Source: Streptomyces sp. NBC_00576
GTDB lineage: Bacteria; Actinomycetota; Actinomycetes; Streptomycetales; Streptomycetaceae
Length of the DNA stretch: 64,000 nt
Direction: 5' to 3'
Assembly (NCBI RefSeq): GCF_036345175.1
Contig: NZ_CP107780.1
Location: 10,106,001-10,170,000 of the forward strand
Below are positions 16,858 through 25,412 of this stretch, piece by piece. The number at the start of each line of letters is the position of its first letter. Position 1 is the stretch's first letter. Made by a program: the position numbers and the translations under genes. The notes beneath the pieces are model-generated. The model searched no databases, was not told where the DNA came from, and saw nothing but the letters and a program-made list of their open reading frames with translations.

Positions 16858-17286
16858 TCACACCTTCCGGTACGTGTACGCCTCCGCGGCCGCCGCCTCG
16901 ACCGCCGCGAGGTCGGCTCCCGTGGACGCCGTGACGACCGCCGCCACCGCTCCCTCGACGAACGGGGCGTCCAACAGGCGGGTGCCGGGCGGGAGTTCGT
17001 CACCCTCCGCCAGGAGCGCCTTCACCGTGAGGACCGCGCTGCCCAGGTCCATCAGGACGGCGACTCCGGCACCCCGGTCCACGGAACGGGCCGCCGCGGT
17101 GATCAGTTCGGCGCTCGTGCCCAGTTCGCCGGACTCGGTGCCGCCCGCCGCGGCGACGGGAACGGTCGCACCGCCGCCCACGAGCCCCCGGGCCAGGTCC
17201 GCCACCGAGGATGCAACCGCCGCGCTGTGCGAGACCAGCACGACCCCGACCAACTTCTCGCCGCCCAGGCCGCTGTTGTCACTCAC
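16858..17286 (-). CDS. dhaM: DhaM, PTS-dependent dihydroxyacetone kinase phosphotransferase subunit
   Basis: The 142-residue protein is an EIIA-Man-type domain that carries phosphate from HPr to DhaL-bound ADP. The phosphorylated His is in VLVSHSAAVA (near residue 20), and AGGTESGELGTSAE and VAVLMDLGSAV follow the family pattern. It is a single-domain DhaM without the fused HPr and EI domains of the E. coli protein, as is normal in Gram-positives, so general PTS proteins encoded elsewhere must supply phosphate. GTG 17286 overlaps the dhaL end by 8 bp, so the two are translationally coupled. Confidence 0.92.
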   Translation of the reverse strand: MSDNSGLGGEKLVGVVLVSHSAAVASSVADLARGLVGGGATVPVAAAGGTESGELGTSAELITAAARSVDRGAGVAVLMDLGSAVLTVKALLAEGDELPPGTRLLDAPFVEGAVAAVVTASTGADLAAVEAAAAEAYTYRKV

Positions 17287-17878
17287 CGGCGGTCTCCGCG
17301 AGAGCCGCGATCAGCAGCGCCGCCGAGGTGGCCCCCGGATCCTGGTGACCGATGCTGCGCTCGCCGAGATAACTCGCCCTGCCCTTACGGGCCTGCAGAG
17401 GCGTCGTCGCGAGGGCGCCCTGTTCGGCGGCCGTGCGGGCGGCGGCGAACGAGTCACCGAGGGCGTCCACGGCGGGCACGAGAGCATCGATCATCGTCTT
17501 GTCGCCGGGCGCCGCACCGCCGAGCGCCATCACCGCGTCCACCCCGGTGCGCAGCGCGTCCGCGAACTGCTCCGCGCTCACCTCGACCGCCTCGCCGAGC
17601 GCCTTGCCCGTCCGGCGCAACAGGGTTCCGTACAGCGGTCCCGAGGCGCCGCCGACCGTCGAGATGAGCTGGCGTCCGGCAAGAGTGAGGACGGCACCGG
17701 GCGTGTCGGGCGCGTCCTTCTCCACGACGGCGGCCACGGCGTTGAACCCGCGCCGCAGATTGCTGCCGTGATCGGCGTCGCCGATCGGCGAGTCCAGGGC
17801 GGTGAGCCGCTCCGCCTCGTGGCCGACGGACACGGCCGTCGCCGTCATCCAGCGGCGGAAGAAGTCGGCATCGAGCAC
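17279..17878 (-). CDS. dhaL: DhaL, ADP-binding subunit of dihydroxyacetone kinase
   Basis: DhaL holds a permanently bound ADP that is rephosphorylated by DhaM and donates phosphate to dihydroxyacetone on DhaK. The product is about 199 residues from GTG 17878, chosen because AAGGAG lies 7 nt upstream; an upstream in-frame ATG at 17956 lacks such a site. The Mg-ADP loop is LDSPIGDADHGSNLRRGF, with further family motifs GGASGPLYGT, DALVPAVDAL and RKGRASYLGERSIGHQDPGA. It is the middle gene of dhaKLM. Confidence 0.92.
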   Translation of the reverse strand: MLDADFFRRWMTATAVSVGHEAERLTALDSPIGDADHGSNLRRGFNAVAAVVEKDAPDTPGAVLTLAGRQLISTVGGASGPLYGTLLRRTGKALGEAVEVSAEQFADALRTGVDAVMALGGAAPGDKTMIDALVPAVDALGDSFAAARTAAEQGALATTPLQARKGRASYLGERSIGHQDPGATSAALLIAALAETAGE

Positions 17879-17972
17879 AGGATCTCCTTGCGTGGTAGGT
17901 ACGTCGGTCGCTGTCCACCCGGGTGACGGGCCGTCACCCGGGGCGATGACTGCCATGCGTGTCCGGCCGGGC

Positions 17973-18965
17973 TCACATGCCCCAGCGCAGACCCGCCGTC
18001 CGCACCGGCGCGTCCCACAGCCGCAGCAACTCCTCGTCGATCTCGCACAGGGTCACCGAGGCGCCGGCCATGTCGAGCGAGGTGACGTAGTTGCCGACGA
18101 GAGTGCGGGCCACGGCGACCCCGCGCCCGGCCAGCACGCGCTGCACCTCGGCGTTGAACCCGTACAGCTCCAACAGCGGCGTCGCGCCCATCCCGTTGAC
18201 CAGGACCAGCACGGGATTGCGCGGGTTCAGATCCTCCAGCACGGCCTCCACCGCGAAGTCGGCGATCTCGCCCGAGGTCATCATCGGCCGCCGCTCCCGT
18301 CCCGGTTCGCCGTGGATGCCGACGCCCAACTCCAGCTCGCCCGGCGGCAGATCGAAGGTGGGGCTGCCCTTGGCGGGGGTGGTGCAGGCGCCGAGTGCGA
18401 CACCGAAGCTGCGGCACTGGTCGTTGACCTGCTGGGCGACGGAGCGCACCTGCTCCAACGGGCGTCCCTCGTCCGCGGCCGCACCGGCGATCTTCTCCAC
18501 GAACAGCGTGCCGCCCGTACCGCGCCGCCCGGCCGTGTAGAGGCTGTCGGTCACGGCGACATCGTCATTGACGAGGACTTTCGCGACCTGGATGCCCTCG
18601 TCCTCGGCGAGTTCGGCCGCCATGTCGAAGTTGAGGACGTCGCCGGTGTAGTTCTTCACCACGAACAGGACGCCCGCCCCGCTGTCCACGGCGGCCGCTG
18701 CCCGCACCATCTGGTCGGGCACGGGAGACGTGAACACCTCACCCGGGCAGGCCGCCGACAGCATCCCCGGCCCCACGAACCCCCCGTGCAACGGCTCGTG
18801 CCCCGACCCGCCACCGGAGACGAGGGCCACTTTCCCGGCAACGGGCGCGTCCCGCCGTACGATCACCCGGTTCTCCACGTCGACGGTCAGCTCGGGATGG
18901 GCCGCCGCCATGCCCCGCAGCGCATCGGTGACCACGGTCTCCGGAACGTTGATGAGCATCTTCAT
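17973..18965 (-). CDS. dhaK: DhaK, dihydroxyacetone-binding subunit
   Basis: DhaK binds dihydroxyacetone covalently through a His and receives phosphate from DhaL. The 330-residue protein has VSGGGSGHEPLHGGFVG near residue 50, the NYTGDVLNFDMA stretch near 105, and the substrate-linking His in GVGIHGEPG near 217, all expected positions. AGGAGG lies 6-7 nt before ATG 18965. As the first gene of the dhaKLM operon it sets expression. Its product feeds dihydroxyacetone phosphate into glycolysis and consumes phosphoenolpyruvate through the PTS. Confidence 0.94.
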   Translation of the reverse strand: MKMLINVPETVVTDALRGMAAAHPELTVDVENRVIVRRDAPVAGKVALVSGGGSGHEPLHGGFVGPGMLSAACPGEVFTSPVPDQMVRAAAAVDSGAGVLFVVKNYTGDVLNFDMAAELAEDEGIQVAKVLVNDDVAVTDSLYTAGRRGTGGTLFVEKIAGAAADEGRPLEQVRSVAQQVNDQCRSFGVALGACTTPAKGSPTFDLPPGELELGVGIHGEPGRERRPMMTSGEIADFAVEAVLEDLNPRNPVLVLVNGMGATPLLELYGFNAEVQRVLAGRGVAVARTLVGNYVTSLDMAGASVTLCEIDEELLRLWDAPVRTAGLRWGM

Positions 18966-19310
18966 GGGTACCTCCTGGAAAGATTGGCAGGCAGGGCGAT
19001 GTGTGGTGGCTGGAGAACTACCATGGGCAGTATCAACCTTGCGGCGGTGAAGGTCACCCGGGACTGCGCCGTGACCTGCCCCCGTGCAGCTGGCGGCTTT
19101 GGGTGGTGCCGTAGGTTCTTCGTCTCCTGCCAGTACGGGTGAGGTTCCTGCTCTGGGCTGCGAAAGCTCGGCAGTTGCGGGCGCGGGATGGCGACTCGGC
19201 CCGGAAAATGCCCGGAACTTGACCTCGGGCCGGCGAAGAGCGATCTGGACGATCTCGAGCCAGATGCACCGCTACCCACAGGGGTAGCCACACCGGATGT
19301 GCTGAGGTGG
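18966..19310. other. Intergenic region upstream of dhaK
   Basis: This 345-bp gap holds the dhaK promoter side and the 3' side of the TetR gene. I see no credible gene and no clear operator. GC content is slightly lower and codon bias disappears across it. A faint likeness to an insertion-sequence end around 19110-19150 could not be supported. Confidence 0.4.
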
Positions 19311-19967
19311 TCAAGGCCGGACGGCGCCTCCACCGGAGGTCGGCGAGCCGCGACGGCTCGCTCCGGTGGTTGCCGTGGTGCGCGGCCTCGGGGCCAGTGC
19401 CGCGCGCAGCGCCGGGATGAGGACGTGGCGGGTCTCGGACGGGGTGAGGGCGGCGGGGGTGGGGAGGGGGTTGAGGTAGCGGGTGTAGATGATGCCGCCG
19501 AGGATCGTCACCACGGCCGTGGCGCGGGCGGTTGCGTCCCGGCCGCCGAGAAATTCAACAAGGCGGGCCAGCAGCTCGCGTTCCAGGTATTCGCGGATCA
19601 CCTCGGCAGCCTCCTCGCCCTGGGCGGTGAGCTGTACGAAGTCGGCGTCCTCCCACAGGTCCGTCACCGCGTCGATCAGGCGGTCGGGGAGGGTGGCCGG
19701 GTCGCCCCCGAGGACGTCGTCCACCGCCAGCGCATTGGCGCACTGGAACTGCATCACGTCCGCGAACAGGCTTTTCTTCGAGCCGAAGTGGTACCCGATC
19801 AGCGCCGGGTCGACCCCGGCGGCCCCGGCCACCGCGCGCAGAGTGGTGCCACGGTAGCCGCGCTCCAGGAACAGCGCCCGGGCCGCCGAGACGATCGACT
19901 CGCGGGTCGGCGGGTTGCCGCGGGGGCGGCCTCGGGTGCGGGCGGGGGCAGGGGCGGCGTTATTCAT
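19311..19967 (-). CDS. TetR-family transcriptional regulator
   Basis: The 218-residue protein has an N-terminal TetR helix-turn-helix: RESIVSAARALFLERGYRGTTLRAVAGAAGVDPALIGYHFGSKKSLF, about residues 22-68. The C-terminal ligand domain has the 'TetR_C' pattern with LPDRLIDAVTDLWED and a hydrophobic EAAEVIREYLERELLARLVEFLGG helix. The last 35 residues are a low-complexity Thr/Arg/Gly tail. It diverges from the NmrA-like oxidoreductase gene 76 bp away and probably represses that operon. The ligand is unknown. Confidence 0.9.
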   Translation of the reverse strand: MNNAAPAPARTRGRPRGNPPTRESIVSAARALFLERGYRGTTLRAVAGAAGVDPALIGYHFGSKKSLFADVMQFQCANALAVDDVLGGDPATLPDRLIDAVTDLWEDADFVQLTAQGEEAAEVIREYLERELLARLVEFLGGRDATARATAVVTILGGIIYTRYLNPLPTPAALTPSETRHVLIPALRAALAPRPRTTATTGASRRGSPTSGGGAVRP

Positions 19968-20043
19968 CAGCGTTGAGCCTGCTTTTCGTGATCGGCACAG
20001 TCAAGGGCGTTCCGGTAATCACATGAAGGGATGACCCGACGCC

Positions 20044-20736
20044 ATGCGTATCGCAGTCTTCGGCGCCAATGGACCGACCGGCCGCCACCTCACCGACCAG
20101 GTCCTCGCTGCCGGCCACGAGGTCGTCGCCGTGACCCGCCGCCCCGGCTCCCTCCCCACGCGGCCCGGCCTCGCTGTGGCCGTCGCCGACGCCACCGACC
20201 CGGCGGCTGTCGACGCCGCGATCGGGGGGACGGACGCCGTCCTCTCCGCATTGGGCGCGCGCTTCAGCAAGGAGACCATCACCACGTACTCGGCGAGCGC
20301 CACGGCCATCACCGGGGCCATGGCCCGCTACGGCATCAAGCGGTTGCTCGCCGTAAGCTCCAGCATCGCCGACCCGAACTGGCGTCCCACGGGCGCGCAC
20401 TTCTTCAATCATGTGCTCGACCCGCTGGTGAACCGACGCCTCGGCCGCACCCTCCACGAGGACATGCGCCGCATGGAGGCCGTGATCCGTCAGACGGACC
20501 TCGACTGGACCTTCGTCCGGCCCTCAGGCCTCTTCGAGCACCCCGTCGTCACGGACTACCACACCGCCGAGACCAGCGCCGACGGCGTCTTCACCGCCCG
20601 TGCCGACCTCGCCTCGAGCATGCTGCGCGAGCTGGAGGAGCGGCGGTACGTCCGTACGGCCATGGGCGTCATCACCACGGCCGTGAAGCCGAACATCGCC
20701 AAGCTCATCTGGAACGAGGGCGTGAAGAAGAAGTGA
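20044..20736 (+). CDS. NAD(P)H-binding atypical SDR (NmrA/YwnB-like)
   Basis: The 230-residue protein is a Rossmann-fold protein with the extended glycine motif VFGANGPTGRHLTDQ at residues 5-19, an acidic VADATDP strand and GGTDAVLSALG. The usual YxxxK catalytic pair of classical SDRs is not obvious, which fits the NmrA/SDR_a5 branch; members act as NAD(P) sensors or reductases. It is the first gene of a plus-strand unit opposite the TetR gene, and its TGA overlaps the next GTG by 4 bp. Confidence 0.82.
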   Translation: MRIAVFGANGPTGRHLTDQVLAAGHEVVAVTRRPGSLPTRPGLAVAVADATDPAAVDAAIGGTDAVLSALGARFSKETITTYSASATAITGAMARYGIKRLLAVSSSIADPNWRPTGAHFFNHVLDPLVNRRLGRTLHEDMRRMEAVIRQTDLDWTFVRPSGLFEHPVVTDYHTAETSADGVFTARADLASSMLRELEERRYVRTAMGVITTAVKPNIAKLIWNEGVKKK

Positions 20737-21137
20737 GCCAGGCGATCGTCGAACTCCCGGCCGTCACACGGGCGTTCCTCACTCGCCCCCACACGGCCGC
20801 CCTCACCACCCTCCGCCCCGACGGCACCCCGCACGTCGCCCCTGTCCGCTTCACCTTCGACCCGGTCACCGGCCTGGTCCGGGTGACCACCCGGGCGGGA
20901 GCGCGCAAGGCCCGGAACGTGGTGGCGGGCGGCCCGACGGCCCGTGTCGCGCTCTGCCAGGCGGACGGCTTCCGCTGGGTCACCCTCGAAGGCCGGGCCG
21001 CCGTCACCGACGACCCCGCGCGCTTGGCCGAGGCGGTCCGCCGCTACACCGTCCGCTACCGCGCGGCCCCGCCCGCCCCGCTGGACCTGGTCGTCGTCGA
21101 GATCGCCGTCGACCGTGTCCTGAGCCTCAACCTCTGA
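20733..21137 (+). CDS. PPOX-class F420/flavin-dependent oxidoreductase
   Basis: This 134-residue split-beta-barrel protein starts at GTG 20733, overlapping the upstream stop as GTGA. It has the PPOX features FLTRPHTAALTTLRPDGTPHVAPVRFTFD, RVTTRAGARKARNVVAGG and RWVTLEGRAAVTDDP. Small proteins of this type in actinobacteria bind F420 or FMN and reduce unknown substrates. It is coupled to the NmrA-like gene, suggesting a redox role controlled by the neighbouring TetR protein. Confidence 0.85.
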   Translation: MSQAIVELPAVTRAFLTRPHTAALTTLRPDGTPHVAPVRFTFDPVTGLVRVTTRAGARKARNVVAGGPTARVALCQADGFRWVTLEGRAAVTDDPARLAEAVRRYTVRYRAAPPAPLDLVVVEIAVDRVLSLNL

Positions 21138-21168
21138 ATCCCCGTCCTGAAAGCGAAGTGACACCGCC

Positions 21169-21614
21169 GTGCCCAACCTCCCCGTCCTCGACTCCACTCT
21201 CCACTACCGCGAGTCCGGCGACCCCGACGGGCTGCCGTTCGTCTTCCTCCACGGCAACCCCACCTCCTCCCCCCCCTGTGGCGGAACGTCCTGCCGGGTG
21301 TGGCCGCGCCCGGCCGCCGCCTTCTGGCCCCCGATCTCATCGGCATGGGCGACTCCGGCAAGCCCGACCTCGCCTACTCCTTCGACGACCACGCCCGCTA
21401 CCTCGACGCCTGGTTCGACGCCCTCGGCCTTGCCGGGGCCGTCCTCGTCGGCCACGACCGGGGCGGCGCGCTCGCCTTCGACCGCGCCGCCCGCCCGCCT
21501 GCCCGCCTGCCGGGCCGCGTCCGCGGCCTCGCCTTCACCGAGACAATCATCAAGCCTCTTGAAGAAGCTGCCCATCCCGCACATGAGTTGGTCGCCAACG
21601 TGCACGTCTCCTGA
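21169..21614 (+). pseudogene. Frameshifted, truncated haloalkane-dehalogenase-like alpha/beta hydrolase
   Basis: The first frame (ATG 21169) reads LHYRESGDPDGLPFVFLHGNPTSS, the standard start of a haloalkane-dehalogenase-type hydrolase. The continuation, LWRNVLPGVAAPGRRLLAPDLIGMGDSGKPD, is in another frame from about 21276. The switch is at a C run covering 21269-21276, so one base is missing or two are extra. The Trp after the nucleophile Asp is Arg (GHDRGG instead of GHDWGG), and the frame stops at 21614, about half the normal length, so the cap and the acid/His residues are lost. A sequencing error could explain the shift but not the truncation. Confidence 0.75.
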
Positions 21615-21727
21615 CTCATGCCGGGAGGTGCGGATCGGTGGTTTCGCACGTCCGCTCTCGGAAGGGTCGAGGCTCGGCGTGGGTCACGTGCGGGGACGCT
21701 TACGACACGGAGGTCCTGTGAACAGCG

Positions 21728-21765
21728 GTGCGCCGATCGCCGCTCCGGAGCGGCGATCGGCGCAC
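21728..21765. terminator. Perfect 38-bp palindrome downstream of the binding-protein gene
   Basis: Bases 21728-21765 form an uninterrupted inverted repeat centred at 21746/21747, starting 9 bp beyond the stop of the minus-strand substrate-binding protein gene. It is a strong candidate intrinsic terminator without a T-run. Confidence 0.8.
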
Positions 21766-21773
21766 GTATGCCT

Positions 21774-22913
21774 CTATGCCCCCGGGTGCAGCCCGAGCCA
21801 GCCAGGCGTGGGGTCACCCTTGACCTCGCCGAAGTACAGGGCGAAGGTCTGCTTCCAGCGCTCCACCTCGGCACGGTCGGACATGAAGCGGGGGAAGCCG
21901 TCCACGTGGGCGTCGGGGTACTCCCAGATCGGCTTCAGACCTGTCGGGGGAGTGACGTCGGTGCGGACGGACCAGCCGTTGAAGGATCCGTTCTGCATCT
22001 CCGTCGACAGCTGCCAGTTGAGGAACAGCTTGGCGGCCGTGGAGTTCTTGGCCTCCTTGAGGACGGCCATGCGCTGGCCCCAGGCCATGAACGGATGTCC
22101 GGCGCCGACGGCGAACGTCACGGGAGTGGTGCCGACCGCGGATCCCGCGGTGCCGACGCCGATCGTCTTCTGCCCGCCGAAGACGGCGTCGCCCGGTGAG
22201 TTGCTGCCACGGGCGAACTGCACGTCCTGCGCGGCGAACTTCGCCACCCAGTCCCAGCCGTACTTACGGGCGTACAGCGTGAAGAGGTAGAGCACCGCGT
22301 CGTCGTCGTGCGGGAAGGCGGAGGCGATTTTGCCCTTCCACTTCGGGTCGACCAGGTCGCGCGGGGTGAGCGGGGTCTTCGAACCCACCGCCGCCGTGTC
22401 GTACATGAAGCTGAAGGCGATCGCCCCGGTGGCCACCCACGCGCCCTGCGGGTCCTTGAACTTGTCGTAGACCTTCGAGAACCCGGCGGGCTTGTAGTGC
22501 AGCAGACGGCCCTGCTGCTTCCAGCGGTCGAAGTCCTGCAGGGTCTGGAACTGCACGACGTCCGGAACGAGGGTGTCCGTGGCGAACTGGTTGTCGACGC
22601 GGACGTCGTGGTACTTGCTGTAGTCGACTATCAGCGTCAGGTCGATCTCCGGGAAGCGGGCCTTGAAGGCCGCCTTGGTGCCGTCCTGCTGGGTCGGGGT
22701 GTCGCCGCCGGCGTAGACGACGAGCTTGCCGCCCTCGGCGAGAGCGGTCCGGTAGAGCTCGTCGAGGGTCCTTTTCTCCTCGCCCCGGGTGGTGTCGCGG
22801 GAGGTGACGGGGGAGGCGGACGCGGGGGCGGCGTTCGCGGCGACCGCGCCCATTCCGAGGGCGGCACCCGCTCCGGTGGCGAGGACACGTCGTCTGCTGA
22901 GGAAGCTGGACAC
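21774..22913 (-). CDS. Tat-exported extracellular solute-binding protein (AfuA/Fbp-like), no cognate permease adjacent
   Basis: The 379-residue protein has a twin-arginine signal (SRRRVLATGAGAALGMGAVAANA, residues 6-28) and a periplasmic-binding fold with LYRTALAEGGKLVVYAGGDTPTQQ near 50, FPEIDLTLIVDYSKYHDV, and DPKWKGKIASAFPHDDDAV. The sequence is closest in style to group 1/6 binding proteins for iron or small sugars/phosphates. No permease or ATPase gene accompanies it. Its upstream gap carries two LacI-type palindromes, so it may belong to the regulon of the LacI gene that follows. The ligand is unknown. Confidence 0.82.
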   Translation of the reverse strand: MSSFLSRRRVLATGAGAALGMGAVAANAAPASASPVTSRDTTRGEEKRTLDELYRTALAEGGKLVVYAGGDTPTQQDGTKAAFKARFPEIDLTLIVDYSKYHDVRVDNQFATDTLVPDVVQFQTLQDFDRWKQQGRLLHYKPAGFSKVYDKFKDPQGAWVATGAIAFSFMYDTAAVGSKTPLTPRDLVDPKWKGKIASAFPHDDDAVLYLFTLYARKYGWDWVAKFAAQDVQFARGSNSPGDAVFGGQKTIGVGTAGSAVGTTPVTFAVGAGHPFMAWGQRMAVLKEAKNSTAAKLFLNWQLSTEMQNGSFNGWSVRTDVTPPTGLKPIWEYPDAHVDGFPRFMSDRAEVERWKQTFALYFGEVKGDPTPGWLGLHPGA

Positions 22914-23017
22914 GCTGAGGAAGCCTCTCTGATGGGGGGTGGCTTAGTGAAGCCGTCCGGCGCCCGGGGACGTTCGGGGGCGCCGTGCAGCCTTCATCCT
23001 TGTCCCGTCAGCCACGC

Positions 23018-23035
23018 ATGGGCAACGTTTCCCAT
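23018..23035. promoter_or_regulatory. LacI-type operator, motif 1 (GGGCAACGTTNCCC)
   Basis: ATGGGCAACGTTTCCCAT is an 18-bp CG-centred palindrome with 16 of 18 positions symmetric. Its core recurs at 24301-24318. It lies between the binding-protein gene and the LacI gene. Confidence 0.65.
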
Positions 23036-23050
23036 AGGTGGAATCCAACA

Positions 23051-23068
23051 TTCAATCGAACGGTTGAA
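23051..23068. promoter_or_regulatory. LacI-type operator, motif 2, degenerate copy
   Basis: TTCAATCGAACGGTTGAA is a partial palindrome (14 of 18 symmetric) sharing the TTNAA...TTNAA pattern of the site at 24426 but less regular than it. It is 15 bp from the motif-1 site. Confidence 0.4.
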
Positions 23069-23097
23069 CGCTGCCACATACGGCTTGTGCGGGCGAC

Positions 23098-24135
23098 CTA
23101 CACCGGTGGCCGGTCCGTGGTCCGGCGCGGCACCAGGGTGGGTGACAGGCTGACCTGGTCCGTGGGCTTCTGCCGGTCGGCGATCCGCTCCAGGAGCAGA
23201 CGGGCCGCGTTCCTGCCGATCTCGTGGCCCGCCTGGTCGACGCTGGTCAGTGAGATCGGGCCGAGCGCGGCGAAGGTGGTGTTGTCATAGCCGGCCACCG
23301 AAATGTCGCCGGGAACGGAGAGGCCGACCTCGTTGATCGCCTCCAGGACGCCCATGGCCACGATGTCCGCGCCGGCGAAGATGGCCGTGGGAGCGCTGGG
23401 GCGGGCCAGCAGCTCCTGTGCGCCCTTGTAGCCGCCTTCCTGGGTGTAGGTGGTGGAGACCACGTCGATCCACTCCGCGAGCCCGTGTGTCCGCATGGCC
23501 TGCCTGTACCCGTCGGCACGGCGGGCGTTGGGCATCTCCGCGAGGCGGGTCGGGTCGGTCTCGTGGTGCTCGATGTGGGCGATGCGGCGATGCCCGAGAC
23601 CGGCGAGGTGGCCGACGGTCAGGGACGCGCCCTCGACATCGTCGTCGACCACGGTGTCGTACAGCGGAGACGGTCCGTGCCGGCCGACGACGACGGTCGG
23701 TACGGAGGAGGCGACGTGTTCGAGGTGGGTGCGGGGTGAGACGGGGGCGACCAGGATGAGGCCGTCCATGCCGCGGTCCAGCATCGCCTCGGTGACCCGC
23801 GCCTCCTCCTTCTCGCCGTTGCAGCCCGGGCCCAGCAGCACCTGATACTCCGTGTCGCCCAGCCGGTCGGTGATGCCGTCGAGCACGTCGGGGAAAAAGG
23901 GGTTCCTGATGTCGGGCAGCATCACGCCGATGGTGTACGTCTGCCCGCGCAGACCTCTGGCCCCGGCGTGCGGCCGGTAGCCGAGTTCGTCGATCGCGCT
24001 GCGCACCTTCGCGCGCATCTCGGGGCTGGCTCCGTATGCGTTGCGCAGCACCTTGGACACGGCGGTGGTGGACACCTGGGCGTGGCGCGCGACATCGACG
24101 ATCGTCACGCGACGGCGCCGAGCTGGTGGCTCCAT
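23098..24135 (-). CDS. LacI-family transcriptional regulator
   Basis: The product, about 345 residues, starts at ATG 24135, preceded by AAAGGA; upstream in-frame starts lack this. The N-terminal helix-turn-helix and hinge are VTIVDVARHAQVSTTAVSKVLRNAYG and IDELGYRPHAGARGLRG (residues 10-65). They are followed by the sugar-binding core with IGVMLPDIRNPFFPDVLDGI, GMDGLILVAPVS and a C-terminal SLTSVDQAGHEIGRNAARLLLERI. It sits between an orphan binding-protein gene and the ABC/rhamnosidase operon. CG-centred palindromes flank it on both sides, so it probably represses both units and itself until a sugar, perhaps rhamnose, binds. Confidence 0.93.
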   Translation of the reverse strand: MEPPARRRRVTIVDVARHAQVSTTAVSKVLRNAYGASPEMRAKVRSAIDELGYRPHAGARGLRGQTYTIGVMLPDIRNPFFPDVLDGITDRLGDTEYQVLLGPGCNGEKEEARVTEAMLDRGMDGLILVAPVSPRTHLEHVASSVPTVVVGRHGPSPLYDTVVDDDVEGASLTVGHLAGLGHRRIAHIEHHETDPTRLAEMPNARRADGYRQAMRTHGLAEWIDVVSTTYTQEGGYKGAQELLARPSAPTAIFAGADIVAMGVLEAINEVGLSVPGDISVAGYDNTTFAALGPISLTSVDQAGHEIGRNAARLLLERIADRQKPTDQVSLSPTLVPRRTTDRPPV

Positions 24136-24300
24136 TCGATTCCTTTTCCGCTGGAAAACGCTGTCGCCGAGTCTACGGACGACCCTGTGGCCCGACGGGA
24201 GCCCCGTGGCGGCCGAGCTGGGCCGACGTCGTAACAACTGTGCAGCGTGCGCGGCATCTTGACGTTACGCGGGACGCTCTCTAGGGTCTGGCCACACCCT

Positions 24301-24318
24301 GTGGGCAACGTTACCCAT
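24301..24318. promoter_or_regulatory. LacI-type operator, motif 1, second copy
   Basis: GTGGGCAACGTTACCCAT shares 16 of 18 bases with the site at 23018-23035. It lies in the 320-bp divergent gap 24136-24455 between the LacI gene and the ABC operon. The remainder of that gap contains motif 2 and no gene. Confidence 0.65.
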
Positions 24319-24425
24319 CGCCTCTACGGAAGTATCCCCCGGCGCCGGACGCCATCCGTTCCGGCGGCAGGAAGCGGCAGTCGCCCTCCATGTGCCCCAC
24401 TGCCCGCGGACCCTCGACCACCATA

Positions 24426-24439
24426 TTGAATCGATTCAA
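24426..24439. promoter_or_regulatory. LacI-type operator, motif 2 (TTGAATCGATTCAA)
   Basis: TTGAATCGATTCAA is a perfect 14-bp CG-centred palindrome ending 3 bp before the ribosome-binding site of the first permease gene, so bound repressor would sit over the start of the transcript. Confidence 0.65.
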
Positions 24440-24455
24440 GAAGGGAGGTGTGCTG

Positions 24456-25412
24456 GTGACCGTAGCCCCGCACGAGCAGCTTCCGGACCATGACCGGCTG
24501 CACCGCCCGCCGGACGCCGCACCGGCTTCCGGCGTCCGGCGGGCGCGGAACACCCCGCCCTGGTGGTTCGCTCTGCCGGCAGTGCTGCTCTTCGCCTTCG
24601 TCGTCCTGGTGCCGAGCGTTCGCGGTGTCTACTACGCCTTCACCGACTGGGACGGCCTGGACCCCCACTTCTCCTTCGTGGGGCTCGACAACTTCTCCGA
24701 ACTGTTCCGCGATCCCGACGCGACACAGGCCATCTGGCGCACACTGCTGATCGCCGTGTCGATCACGGTCATCCAGAACGCGCTGGGCCTGCTGCTCGCC
24801 CTCGGGGTCAACTCGGCCATCAAGTCCCGCAACGTGCTCAGGGTCCTGCTGTTCGCCCCGGCCGTGATCACCCCGATCGTCACCGCCTACCTCTGGCGCA
24901 ACCTGCTCGGCCCCGACGGCGCGGTCAACAGCCTGCTGGGCGCGGTCGGACTGGACGGCCTGCGGCAGGACTGGCTGGGCAGTCCGACGGTCGCCCTGTG
25001 GTCCGTCGTCGGAGTGATCGTCTGGCAGTTCGCGGGCTACTCGATGGTCATCTTCCTCGCGGGACTCCAGTCCGTACCCAGGGAGGTCCACGAAGCCGCG
25101 GCCATCGACGGCGCGGGTCCCGTCCGGCGCTTCTGGTCGGTCACCCGGCCGTTGCTCGCCCCGGCCCTCACCATCAACCTGATGCTGTCGATCATCGGCG
25201 GGATCAAACTCTTCGACCAGGTGTACGCGTTGACGGGCGGCGGGCCGGGGCACGCGACCGACACCCTCTCCACGCTGATCTACAAGGACGCCTTCACGCT
25301 GGGGGAGTTCGGCTACAGCATCGCGCTCGCGGTCGTCCTCACGATCATCGTGGCCGTCGTTTCGACCGGACAGTACGCCGTGCTGTCCCGCAACGAGAGG
25401 GCCACGTCGTGA
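24456..25412 (+). CDS. ABC sugar transporter permease (MalF/UgpA type)
   Basis: The product, about 318 residues, starts at GTG 24456, with GGGAGG 7 nt upstream; an in-frame ATG at 24390 is unlikely because the frame would run through the operator. It has six membrane segments, beginning about residue 30 (WWFALPAVLLFAFVVLVPS). The cytoplasmic EAA loop is EVHEAAAIDGAGPVRRFWSVTRPLL (near 210), where the ATPase docks. It belongs to the CUT1 class for oligosaccharides. No ATPase is encoded here, so a shared MsiK-type ATPase is probably used, as is usual in streptomycetes. GTGA overlap couples it to the second permease. Confidence 0.92.
   Translation: MTVAPHEQLPDHDRLHRPPDAAPASGVRRARNTPPWWFALPAVLLFAFVVLVPSVRGVYYAFTDWDGLDPHFSFVGLDNFSELFRDPDATQAIWRTLLIAVSITVIQNALGLLLALGVNSAIKSRNVLRVLLFAPAVITPIVTAYLWRNLLGPDGAVNSLLGAVGLDGLRQDWLGSPTVALWSVVGVIVWQFAGYSMVIFLAGLQSVPREVHEAAAIDGAGPVRRFWSVTRPLLAPALTINLMLSIIGGIKLFDQVYALTGGGPGHATDTLSTLIYKDAFTLGEFGYSIALAVVLTIIVAVVSTGQYAVLSRNERATS

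Noticed and set aside
18966..19310. Possible insertion-sequence end upstream of dhaK, near 19110-19150
   Set aside because: I could not find matching inverted repeats, a target duplication or a transposase fragment.
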